A DNA stretch of 64,000 nt from Rhodeus uyekii. Its lineage: Eukaryota; Chordata; Actinopteri; Cypriniformes; Acheilognathidae. A model generated the notes under the pieces. It was not told where the DNA came from. It ran no database searches and was given only the letters and a program-made list of their open reading frames with translations. The stretch is from assembly GCA_037043235.1 (NCBI GenBank), contig JAWRVZ010000055.1:2724501-2788500 (forward strand), given 5' to 3'. Each line of letters opens with the position of its first letter. Position 1 is the first letter of the stretch. Made by a program: the position numbers and the translations under genes. Below, piece by piece: positions 1-12,100 of the stretch.

Positions 1-1992
1 TTAATATGTACACCGCTCCAGCACTGTTGGCGGCCTGCTTTGGGGTTATTAACATTCTGATGGTTGTATTAATCTTGAGGTAATGATTTAACCTGAGTCT
101 TACATGTACGTTGTATATTTTATTTGAGGTCTGTCTACACTGGACGCGACCATTGCAAATCCAGTTGCCCTTCCTATGAGAAAATCATGAATGGAATGAG
201 GCATCAATTTACTGTCGGGATTTATTGTGTTGTCGCATCCAGCGTAGACAACATCACTGACTATAACTTTTGTCACGTCACATTGCACTACTAGCATCTG
301 ACAATTTAATTTGACTGTACTTGAATAAAGTAATGCATAGAATTTAAAATGTTTTAAATGTTTTAGGGAGCACTTTGTGGATGACCATGGAAATCATGTC
401 CGTGCAATTAACTACACCCCAGAAGGCAAGGCATTTATTTTTTGGAATAAATTTATGTCCCTGTATAGTCTGTTTTATAATAATGACTTTTTGCCCTTAG
501 AGCAAGAACATGTGGCTCCTGAGGTAGAAGGTGATATCGACCAGTTTGCAGTGTTAACGTCTAACGTACTTTTCTTCATTATACTCTTCATTTTTGCTGT
601 GTTCGAAACGTAAGTGGATATCCTTGCATCTTGGCTCCTATTTAAAGAGAACTAGCTCGTATTGACGTGATTTTCCCCCCCTGCAGTATATCTACTCCTC
701 TATCGATGGATATGTTTGCATGGACAAGAAAAGAAGCTGTTTTATATAATGGCATCATATTGGCTGCCATTGGCTTTGAGTCCATCCTCGTCTTCCTGGT
801 GGTAAAGGTGGTTTCAAAACGGTAAAAAAAGTTTACTTAATGCTAATTTGATTTCAGTTATTTGACCTTTCCATCTGTCTTGGCAGTTTCGAAGAACCTT
901 GAACAATCAGATATGCTTTTTTACTGAAGTTTGACATCTAATGAGGTTTTAGATCACTACTCTTCTAGTATTTTGCATAATCATCAGAGAATACGACTAC
1001 ACATTACTGACAATCTAGTTATGACTGTGGCCATAAAACCTCTTATTGCTTTAAAGTCTTTAAACAGGCCAGATCAGTAAAACTTTGTGACCAAAGCATT
1101 TTTTCTTTCCTGCTGTACCCAACAAATATATATTGGATGCTTGCAGTTGAGCACATGACTTCCTCTTGTTGCACTTCCAAGCTGACTAATCAGATCTCAG
1201 ATAAAGTTAGTTCTTTTTTTGTTTGTTTTTCAGGGTAGGAGATCGGCCACTGCTGCTTGGAGGCTTGGTGCTCATATTTGCAGGGTTTTTTATCTTGTTG
1301 CCATGGGGAAATCAATATCCTAAAATACAGTGGACAGGTGAGGAATCAAAATTACTTTGTAAAGCTTGTTTCCATATGTTAGTGCTCATTTATTCAGCAA
1401 AGATGCATTAGTAGTGTATATTAAACCAATATTATGCCATAAACAGACATTCAGAATAACACTACGCCAACAATAAGATTGGCACCCAACCCAGCCTTGA
1501 TTGATGCTGTGGAGCCCATTGGATGTCCGTCCAAACAGACCTGGTGCTTGTTTACCCCTGTAATTCATCTTGCACAGTACATCACTTCTGACATCCTGAT
1601 TGGAGTGGGTTATCCGACCTGCAACGTAATGTCCTACACTTTATACTCCAAGATACTCGGCCCCAAGCCGCAGGTAGAATACATGCTCTTTTAAACATTA
1701 AATCTCACACTGACGACTCATTTAAAGACGACTCATGCTATTTATTCTCTTCCCCAATTGTGTGTGAATTCAGGGGGTTTACATGGGCTGGCTGACAGCT
1801 TCAGGAAGTGGTGCGCGGACCCTCGGGCCAGTGTTTGTCTCTCAAGTCTACACCAACCTGGGTCCGCGATGGGCCTTCAGTGTCATATGCGGCATAGTAT
1901 TAGCGGCAATCGTTTTCCTCGGTGTCATGTACAAACGACTCATCGCATTCTCCATTCGCCATGGAAGGATAGAAGAACGATCTTGTGACTGA
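1..1992 (+). CDS. mfsd8: Major facilitator superfamily domain-containing protein 8 (CLN7), 3' six exons
   Basis: Partial gene; the 5' exons lie left of the window. Coding exons: 1-79 (first full codon at 3), 367-609, 687-821, 1234-1337, 1447-1673 and 1774-1992 (TGA 1990-1992). All junctions are GT/AG and the phases agree across every intron. The translation matches what I know of vertebrate MFSD8/CLN7, a 12-TM lysosomal/endosomal transporter linked in humans to neuronal ceroid lipofuscinosis. Recognisable pieces are the helix FAVLTSNVLFFIILFIFAVF, the loop TPLSMDMFAWTRKEAVLYNG, LLPWGNQYPKIQW, CSxxQxWCLxTPVIHLAQ-like text in the fifth exon, and the near-invariant GVYMGWLTASGSGAR in the last exon. 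The last exon contains the final TM segment and a short basic cytosolic tail. The luminal loop encoded from 1447 has an NNTT sequon, consistent with a glycosylated loop. No frame damage is seen. Confidence 0.93.
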
Positions 1993-3108
1993 CAGGTGCC
2001 TCCACTTACCACTTAAGGACAAGAGAAGTGAAGTTTCAAGTGGCTTAAAGATGGGAAACAGCCACTAATACACTTGGGAATGGTATTTTATTGAGCTTTA
2101 AGCAGAATCATGAATTCTTCAAGTAGATTGTCTTCCATGTTAAATGTATTTTCACTTTATATCCTCTATATATATTGAACTACACCTTCCGTTGTTGCCT
2201 TAACTATGAATTTAACTACTACTGGTAGTAGTTCACACTGCGAATGGCAGTATCTAAACAGGCCCATGTGAACCACAGTATTGAACATGACTGGTAGCTC
2301 TACCAGTTATGAAGCTTTGCAGAGTATAAGGCCTATGCAGTTGTTAAATCTAAAACTTTATACAGGTATGATTGTTTTGGTTTTAATAACTTATTCTTGG
2401 TGTCGTAAAATGTTACCAAATGTGACATTATTTAAATTTACACTGATAAGAGTCTTTTTTAAAACACTAAGCTTAAAATGTACACTAGATGCTGAGCATT
2501 ATTTGACTTTGACTGCATCCTGAAGATTAACAATCACTGGTGATTTATAACTACTTTATTTTAAATCCACACCAAATGCTTTGTTTTGTGGGTGTTAAAG
2601 CACTATATGGTTACTTCTTGAAAATGGGCAATGAATTATTCAATGTTTTTAAAAAACATGAAGAATGATATGCATTTTATGGATCTGTTTCTTCAAAGTA
2701 TTAAATTTCTATTTTTTAATAAGAAATCCGTTTTTACTTTTGAAAGATACAAAAATGACAATTATAACACAGTAATTGTATTCAAAGATTTTATACACAG
2801 ATGGTCACTGTTTGAGCTACATGAGCTGAAACAAAGCTTCTTTGAACCGTTACTTCAGACCACGTGTTAATTGTACTGGGAACATTAGGATAAGGATAGG
2901 ATATAGTACATCGGATAAGCTTGTGACAAGGACAAGATGCATAAATGAAATGGCAAAAAGACTACTATGCCTGTATATAACCTTCCCATAAGCATGAAGG
3001 TTTAACAACAGTTCATCGTTTCACACTTTGTGATTTCACTCGCCCTAACCCTATGATGTAATTCTCGGCAGCCACAAAACCCTCGTTCCTATAATAGACT
3101 GCGCAAAA
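1993..3108. other. Convergent 3' region between mfsd8 and zcchc4
   Basis: About 1.1 kb separates the two stop codons, which face each other. It must hold both 3' UTRs. On the plus strand an ATTAAA occurs near 2700 and AATAAA near 3397 (the latter inside zcchc4). On the minus strand an AATAAA reads from 2560 to 2555. The true cleavage sites cannot be decided by eye, and the two transcripts may overlap tail-to-tail. No coding exon is seen here. Confidence 0.5.
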
Positions 3109-6100
3109 TCATTTAACTGATGTTTTAACATGCCTTTTCCTTTTGTTCTTGGCTTTGGATATGCCGGCAATGTGTTTAGATGGACCTTGAGCTCCACGAC
3201 GACCCGACACAGGCATTCTGTTGGCAGAACATATAAGAGAATCATATGATCATCTTTTGTTTAATGCCGATTTACATACTTGGTGAATATTTCTACCAAT
3301 TTGGTGATTCTGCATTCATTCTGCATTCGTCTTTTGGTTTAAAAATATTTTAACCACTGGGAATAAGAGCCATATTGTTTATTTGATAATTATATAATAA
3401 AGAGAAACTTTAAAGTACACGACAGTTTGTATGCAAAGATAACATGGCTGTAAATGTTTAGTTACATTGCTTCCTAATAGCTTGAAAGGTAAGATATTAT
3501 AATTTTCTATAACAGATTTTTCTATTTCTATAACATTGATTTTTCTATAATAGAAAATAGAACTGCATTACAGAATAAAAAAATGTCCTGTAGCAAAAAA
3601 AGTCTGAATGATATGTAATAAATAAATAAAATAAAAAGTATATATATACAAAAAAAAAATTAGTCACACCCACTGGACCCTCATCAATAGGGCACAGGTT
3701 TTTTTATTTTAGGAATAATCTTTGTTTATAAGTGTTATTTAGTATGATTCAAATATTATCTTTTTATTTATGTTTCAAATTTGTTTCTGTTTTTATATTT
3801 TAATTTTTAAAGTTTAAGTAACTATTTCAATTTTATAATATCTATAGGTTTTAAACATTTATATTTCAGATTTAGTTATTTTAGTACAAGTTAAATTTAA
3901 TTTAGAATTGTTGCTGAAATAAGTTTGTAAAAATGCAAAACATTAAATATTAAATTTCAAATAACAAAAACTGTCATTTCATGGTTTTAGTGAACTATAT
4001 TAATCTTGGTTTCTACTCACGGTTTATTGCGTTTCTTTGGACAGGCTCTAAGTTTGTGTTTTTGGCTGCCACAGTTGAAACAGCCAGTTTGGCTCTGACC
4101 ACAAGGGTGATCAGGGAGAGCACAGTGACCACATGAAGAACAATGGCGCCATGCTAGAGAGAGAAAGAAAGCAAAAAAAAAAGTGACGAGAGAGCAAGAA
4201 TAGAAGACATCAGTTCAAATTAATTCAAAATTGCTTACAAGGCTTCACACACCGCCCACATTCCTCACAGTGCCTCCATTCTCGGCCATCCTGCAAGATA
4301 AAAAGGGAAATGTCCGTTAATCTACTCCTATTCTATATACTGAATTAGGCCTCAGCATTTACCTTTGACGGGCACGTGTCACACTTAGGGCAATGTTTGT
4401 TTCCTGCTGACACATACCTCTCACATACACTGCAAAATCTGTGACGGATTGAAAAATATTAATGCTCAATCAGTAGTTAAAACAGATTAATGCTAAACTT
4501 TTTCCCCATAAACCTGAACCAGAGCGACACATTTTTAAAAAATGTTTAATTCCCTTCCCCAAAGTTAAATTCCTGTACAAAAAAAAAAGAAAATAATAAA
4601 AGATGCATCTCTTTCAAGTTAAATCAAACCCCTAAAATATTATTGATTCATTTCATGTGCACCTGTAACCTTCATTCCCTGGTAGAATTATATCTTTGGG
4701 GCTCAGATTGGTGAAAAGACGAACAGGTGACTGCTTACGGCCCGACTTTCCATGTTTATATAGAGGGTGGTTTTCATAATCAACCTGAGAAAGAAAAACG
4801 ACACTTGACAACTACACTCTATAAATGTGTTGTCATGTTAAATCACTTTTGTATAAAATGATATTCCTATAATACCTGGTAATCCAGCATAGAGAAGGAG
4901 GGAAAACACCCAAGGATACGGGACTCAAAGAAGTATGGGAAGATCCAGATCATTGGCATCTCAGCTGCATCGTTCACTAATGATTTCAACAACAAAAATG
5001 ACAACAGATTATGATGCCTCTGAGTCAATTGGACATTTAATCACCCTCAAGCCATTCCAAACCTGTATGACTATTAAAACAACAGGTAGGAATGTAATCG
5101 GACAGTTTCTTTTTATTGACATTTACTCCTCATTCCAAAGCAAACATGTATGACTTAATTACTATAGAAGTACCATAAAGGCTATTTTAAAGTGGTCCGT
5201 GTCTTCTGAAGCCATATAAGAGCATGTGAGGAAAAAGACAGACCAGCATAATTCTATTTTAAAAAAATAAAGGTTTAGGGTGAATAAATAATGACAGAAT
5301 TGTCTTTTTTGGGTGAACTAACTGCTGTGAGTAAAGGATACATTTAGCATATGTATTGTTTAAAAGTAAAACATGCATAAGCACAAGTTGTTGCAAAAAA
5401 CGTTGTCAAAATGTAGTTGCTTATACCTTGATTATGCTTTTTCCAGATCATTGACATCTGAGAGAAACTGTTGGCTAGTGGCTTCACTAGGCCTCCAAAT
5501 GGGGGGTCTGTTACCATGACTACTTTGGCTCCTCCCTCCTCACGCAGAAAGCCTTGAAAAAACGTGACCGCTTCCTGCACAGTAGAGCATCATAATTTTC
5601 AGAATGTATGAGAGAGACCACATTTAACGTCAAAGACGACATTTGAGGTTTGTTCTTTTACCTCATCATCAAAGAAGTGATGGTTGAACATATTATAGCG
5701 GCAGAACTCATCCTGTCCAAAAAACTGGCAGTACCTAAGAGGATGGAAAAACAAAGAGTTTTATGGGTGCAAAAGTCACGCAATGCGCTAAATAAATGCA
5801 AGTGTGAACATGCAATTCAGATCGGCTAAATAAAAACCACAATCTGCTGTTATTTCCAAACCTTGCAGAGCAACAAGTCTGGAACTGAGAAGACACAATC
5901 TGCCAGTTATTAAACACATACGCATATCCAACAGGCTTTGGCATGTTAAAAAGAGCTGCACACCTTTTTCAACACATTCCACAGATGAACATAGAAGTGC
6001 TTGCAGGAGGACAACCAAACACATTCAATAATTCTCTTATCAGTTTCTTAGGTAAGTTGTTTTATTGCATTATGTTGTTGCGTAGTGCTGCATATCACTG

Positions 6101-9100
6101 AAATAATACCAAGAGCACAACTAATTTACATTTTTATAAAGATACAACTTTATTAAAAGCACTTTAAGAAGTCTATAACTTGATAGTGGGCCAAGGTTAA
6201 TACATATACCATATGTGCAAGCTGCTGAAAAGTTAAGTATGCTGCTTATCTATTTCTTTGCTTTAGGCTATGCAAATATAAATGCATCTGGTTATTTTCT
6301 ACTAAAGGCTAGCCGTGATATTTTTGTGCATCAACAAGGAGGAAGTATTTTGCATGTTTTCTGAGAAAATCAGCTCAAGTACAACTTTAAACGTTCCTGT
6401 AGCGCAACCAGTAGAGCATTGGTGTTTCCAACGCCAAGGTCACGGGTTCGATTCCCAGGGAAAGCAAGAACTGATTAGAATGTTAATGTGTTTCTTGAAT
6501 GTAATGTAGGTCGCTTTTGGATAAAAGCGTCTGCCAAATGCATAAATGTAGAATACTTTTTGTATTTTGCATTAAGCGTTAGATTATTATTATGATTATT
6601 AAAAACTATTCATATGAATGGGATGTTCCTGAATGAGCTGTATATATACTCTCTTTATGATCAGAGAACTTGGAAAGATGGCAGAGGAAGACTTCAGGCC
6701 TCTATCAGAGGAAACCAGCTCCTTCTGTCTGGTTACTGAGGCTCGTTCAGGACCACAAGTTACCCAGCCCTTCCCACGCTCTCCAAAACTCATCAGGAGA
6801 ACTGGAGCAATCTCTCCTAAACCCTCAGAGGTAATGATAGATTTCCTAACCTGACAAACTAAATGAATAAACTGATTATGAAGTAGGGCAAACTACTAGG
6901 GCAATAAGAATGTAGTCAAGCTAGAAATATGAGATACGGCAACAAACATGAAGAACTACTTACAAGACACACACTAGATTAAATATTCAGTATTCAAAAA
7001 GGTTGGTATTACAATTTAAAATAACTGGAATTCAGTATCAAGATCTTCTAATATGAAATATTTGATTATACTAATAGTAGTTATCAGTAATAATACACTG
7101 CTTGTGGTGGAAACAGTGATATTTTTTTTTGATGAATATAATTTTTTTTTTTTAGGAGATAAATGTCTTTACTGTCACTTTTGATTCCTTGCAGAATAAA
7201 CATTAATTTCAGAATTTAAAAGTCTTACTTTTGAAACGGTAGTGTACAGTAATAAAAACTATTTAAAAAAACAATATTTGTAAACAGCTGCCAGTCTTGT
7301 TGGAGGACTTGAAGAAGGAGAAGAAAAGAACAGAGTCTCATCTGGAATCTATTAAAAAGCGGCAAGACAACCTAAATGTAAGTGAAGTTCTATTGTTTGT
7401 AAGTTGAAGGAGATTGTTTGGTCGTTTCAGAGGCAGGGAAAGTTACTACATTTTGATTGAAAGATTTTGAAGACAATCTTTTTATCTCTCCAAAGAATTA
7501 TTCCAAATAATATCAGGAGAGTAGGTTGACTGAATGTGATAAAGCCTCAACTACTATAAATGTTAAATAACTGATGAATCATGCATTTCTGCTGAAGAGG
7601 AGCTCAGAGGCGATGAAGCAGCAGGTACAGGAGTGTTATGAGGGGCTAAAGTTGGCTCTGCAGGAGGATGAGCATGCAGTTCTGGACATGATAGAGCAAG
7701 ACCGCCGTGAAACCAGCAGTAAACTAAACCGAATTCTTCAAGACTGGAATCAACACCTTGGTCTCCTGCAGAAACACATCAGCGCTATGGAGTCGGCTCA
7801 ACAGAGCCCTGCAGAGTCCATGAAGCAGGTAACAGTCAAAGACAAAACATGCATTTCAATTGGTTGTAATCTTGTTGACAAAATGCACTGATCACATATA
7901 TTGTCTTCTGCATGTTTTCTGCTTTCAGCCGTTGCCTGAGGATTTTACGTAAGGCCATATTTTTTCCATTATATGAAAAGCAGACTTTGTGAACAGTCCT
8001 TCATATAAATATATATTGACAAGCTCATTGTATATGCCGATATGCCTTCCATGTTCTTTTCAATAGCAAACATGCTGCACATTACAATATATGTAATGCA
8101 ACATCTGCTATGAATGCAATTAATTATATAATTCATATTCATCTGCTGCTAGATTGGCTAGCTGTCGTAAGAAAATGGACCCAGCTGAAGAGGAGATAAA
8201 AATGAATGAGGAGAGGATCCAGAAGCTCATGAAGGCTCTAAGGAACATCTCAAAAGAGCTGAAAGCCCAGCTAAAACGAAAGAGCCTACTGTTGGGTACA
8301 AAACACTCTCAGTCCATGAAACCCATAAGTCTAAATTATGTTTTTAAAATATTTTATATATATATATATATATAAATCTATATATATAAAGTATACTTTA
8401 AGCACAGACACATTAACTTAAGTTATAACAAATGCTATTCTTTGAATATATTCAAAGAATCCTAAAAAAAATTTACATAAAAAAAGTTACACACACACAC
8501 ACACATCAGTAATACCTCGGCTTACTATTGACTTTGTATACAAGCAAATCGGTGTACGAGCGTGGAAAGTAAAATCGGTGTATGAGCATTGTACCCGAGT
8601 GTGAGTAATTTTCCCTCACCCACGCGCATTTTTTGTGAAAGGTCCTAATGCTCAGCATCTTCGCGCACATTTTTACTGGAAATATCCTAACAACAGCCTC
8701 TAACAAAGCCCATCACCCCTTAACTCGTTCATTCTCTCAGCGTCACTCAGTTTGGTTGCATCATTCACCACAGCGCATACTTTTATAAGTGATTTACAGC
8801 AGTTTTACCTCGTGTTGTTAACATTAATCGTGATCGCTATTGTTCATGTAGTGAAATATATAGGTACCGCATATAGACGATGGCCCTCAAGACGAGTAGG
8901 AAAGACTGTACGAAATTCTTCCTGTAAGCAGTAAAACCCTCCTCTCGACGCTACTCAAAGCTAAAGTGCGCGTTACAGTAAATTGTCAAGTATTTTTAGA
9001 GTTTGTCAATTATTAATTAGTATTTATATGAGATCTTAATGGTTATATAAACTGTAATTAATAGGGTAAACAAAAGTATTTAAAATGGGCATTTCTGGTC

Positions 9101-12100
9101 TTGTGGAATGAATCGAGTGATTTGCATTATTGCATTCTTATAGGGAAAATTGTTTTGGTGTACGAGAATTTTGAGTTACGAGCTCGCTCTTGGAACAAAT
9201 TAAACTCGTAAACCGATAGTGCATACTTTTTAAAAGTATAATTTATGTTTGCTTATACTTTTAGACATACCTATACATATTATACAGTATTATTGTAAGA
9301 ATTAACAAGAATTGCTCAGAATACATAATTTAACCATGTTGTGGTAAATCAGCCGTTTATGAATATTCTTGCCTCATCTCTACAGACTCCTTCAATGTGG
9401 AGATTGACAAACTGACCTGTCACAAACAGATCAAAGTGACCTCAGAAGGACGGGGCCTGTGCCTTTCCACAGAGGAACAATGCAATCCCAATGACCTTCT
9501 AAGGTTTGATCAGTTATACTGTGCTTTGGGCTCCGTTGCTTTTAAATCTGGGCAGCACTACTGGGAAGTGGATGTGCACTGCTGCCCATCATGGGCTGTG
9601 GGCGTGGCTTACGGGAGTCTACAGAGGAGAGGACGAGACAAAGCAGCCAAACTTGGACGAAACAGGTGCTCGTGGAGCCTTGAGTTTCAGGATGGGCGTC
9701 TCATGGCCTGGCACAACGATCGACACGTGGCACTACCCGTCACAGCAGCACGGGCAGCACCGAATAGGGTGGGGGTGTTTGTAAAATTTCAGAAGGGTCG
9801 CGTGGTGTTCTTTGACGCTGAGAGTATGAGAACGCTGCAGGAGTTTTCAGCAGTACAAACGGCTGTGTTTGACAGAGCACATCATCAGTTTATTGAGCCT
9901 CTCTACCCAGCTTTCCGCTTCTTCTCACCCAAAGAGAAACACACAGGCCATCATCATATGGAGATATGCGACCTCAGTCTTTAATATCATTTGAATACAC
10001 TACCGTTTGAGGTCAGAATGTATATTATACATATATTATATTATAAACAATATTTTGTTTATATTTCTCTTATGGTCATGCTCTTAAGGATGAATTTATT
10101 TGATCAAATTACAGTAAAAATAGTAATACTGTGGAATAATGTTACAATTCAAAATAACATTTCTATTTTAATATATTATAAAATCAAATATAATTGTGAA
10201 TGAAATTATTCCTGTGATGGCAATGGTGAGTTTTTAGCAGCCATTACTCCAGTCTTTAGAAATCATTCTAATATGCTAATATCTAACAAAACAACAGAAT
10301 TTATATGAATTAAAAATCTTTTCTAAATGCCTTTACTGACACTTTTGATAAATGTTTTGCATCTGTGCTAATAATAATTTGTTACTTTTATACAGCGCTT
10401 TTTCATACACTCAAAGCGCTTTACAAGGAAGAGGGGAATCATGTGCTGTGCGGAGCGGTCGTCCTATCGGGGCTTGCGGAGCGTAGAGCGGGACAGAGTT
10501 GCTAAGTTAGCAACTGAAACGTTTCTATTTTTGGGAGCTTCCGGGTTGGTGATTATGGTCGACCAGTCGATCGCGATCGACAGGTTGGCGACCACTGGGC
10601 TACAGGGTGATATGGCTATTGGCAATATGGCTACTCTGCTGTCTAGAAGTTAATTTCTTACAATTTTACAAGACCCCAAACATTTGAATGGTAATATATT
10701 TTGTTCTTCTTAGATACATCAGTTATTAATAGTGCAAACATATATGGTCACCTTAATAGCACAGTCTACTACTTCAAACCTTATGCTAAACATGATAAAA
10801 ACTGAGTAAAGTTAAACCTTGTATTTGCAACGAATTCTGCTGTATTACGTTTACCTGTAATCAATATCCAGCAATAAACTCTTCATGTTAGGACTCTTGC
10901 CCTCCATATTACGTAACTTTACCACCTCGTGTAACCTGTGAATTTATAATAAATAATTATTAATACAATAGCAAATCTAAAATGTAGAGATATGCTTTTG
11001 ACTGTATACTGCATTTGAAATTGACAGTTAAAAATGGAAAGAGAAAAGTCAAGACACTAAGATTTTTTTAGGAGTAAGGGAACATACAATTTACAATAAG
11101 TGTAAAGAACCCACTTTATATTAAGTGTCTTTAACTACTATGTACTAGCATTGAAATTAAACATTTTATACACTGAAATTACTGTAAACTTACATGTTTT
11201 TAGATTATTGAAAACACTTATAATTACATCTATAACTACACTGTTGACCCTTCCCTAACTCCTGAACCCACCCTTAAACCTACACATACCACCAAACCTG
11301 TCCCTAACTTTTCTTTTTTTGATGAATGTGCTTTAGTAAAGACACCTAATATAAAGTCTGACCAGTGCAAATAGTGATACTTGCTTAAGTATTAGCAGAA
11401 GTGTCATTTCTACGAATAAACCGTGTCAAAGCAATTCACAAAACGTTTGGCTATTTTGCATTTATGATACCCAAGACTGGTTGGAAAGGAGTAGCAGCTC
11501 ACACCTACCGTGGCGTCCCTACGCAGAGAATTTTCTGGAAGCCTAAGCCTAAGAGCATATCCAAGAGGAAATGACAGCTCCGGTCTGCAAATAGATATTG
11601 TGCATTACATTTCTTGTTGTCCAGAGGACACAGAAGCACACTGGGCCTTTTCAACCGTTGCACTGTGATGTCCTCAGAAAGTGCTCTGTGTTTTGCATGA
11701 TTCTCCCATTCCCCAGGGAAAATCAACATCTGACAGTCCACACAGAATCTTCTCTGCTCCAGTGGCAGAGAAACAAACTCTCTAAACCTGTGAAAGAAAC
11801 AAACACGTTCATGTATGAAAGAATTTGGCAGGTCATTGCATTTCAGGTACTTCTGATATTTTACTGTCAGTTCATTAAAGATGGATATAGCCATGGTCTT
11901 TGTTGAAGCATACCAGTGTTTAAGCTTCAGAGTCATTTCATTTACCATAAACAGTCATACCAATATTTCACTTGATGAGTGTCACTTGGTTTAAATGTTA
12001 AACGAAGTGTCCTTTACCTAGAGAAGTATTCCTGATGAGTGAAAAGAGGCCTCTTGGAGCGGTTCTGCTCCTCTCTGGCAAGCATCCTTGCCTCTGATAT

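Noticed and set aside
6396..6470. tRNA gene (A and B boxes present)
   Set aside because: Only the 5' tRNA-like head is present, followed by a SINE body and the common fish SINE tail; there is no acceptor-stem closure.
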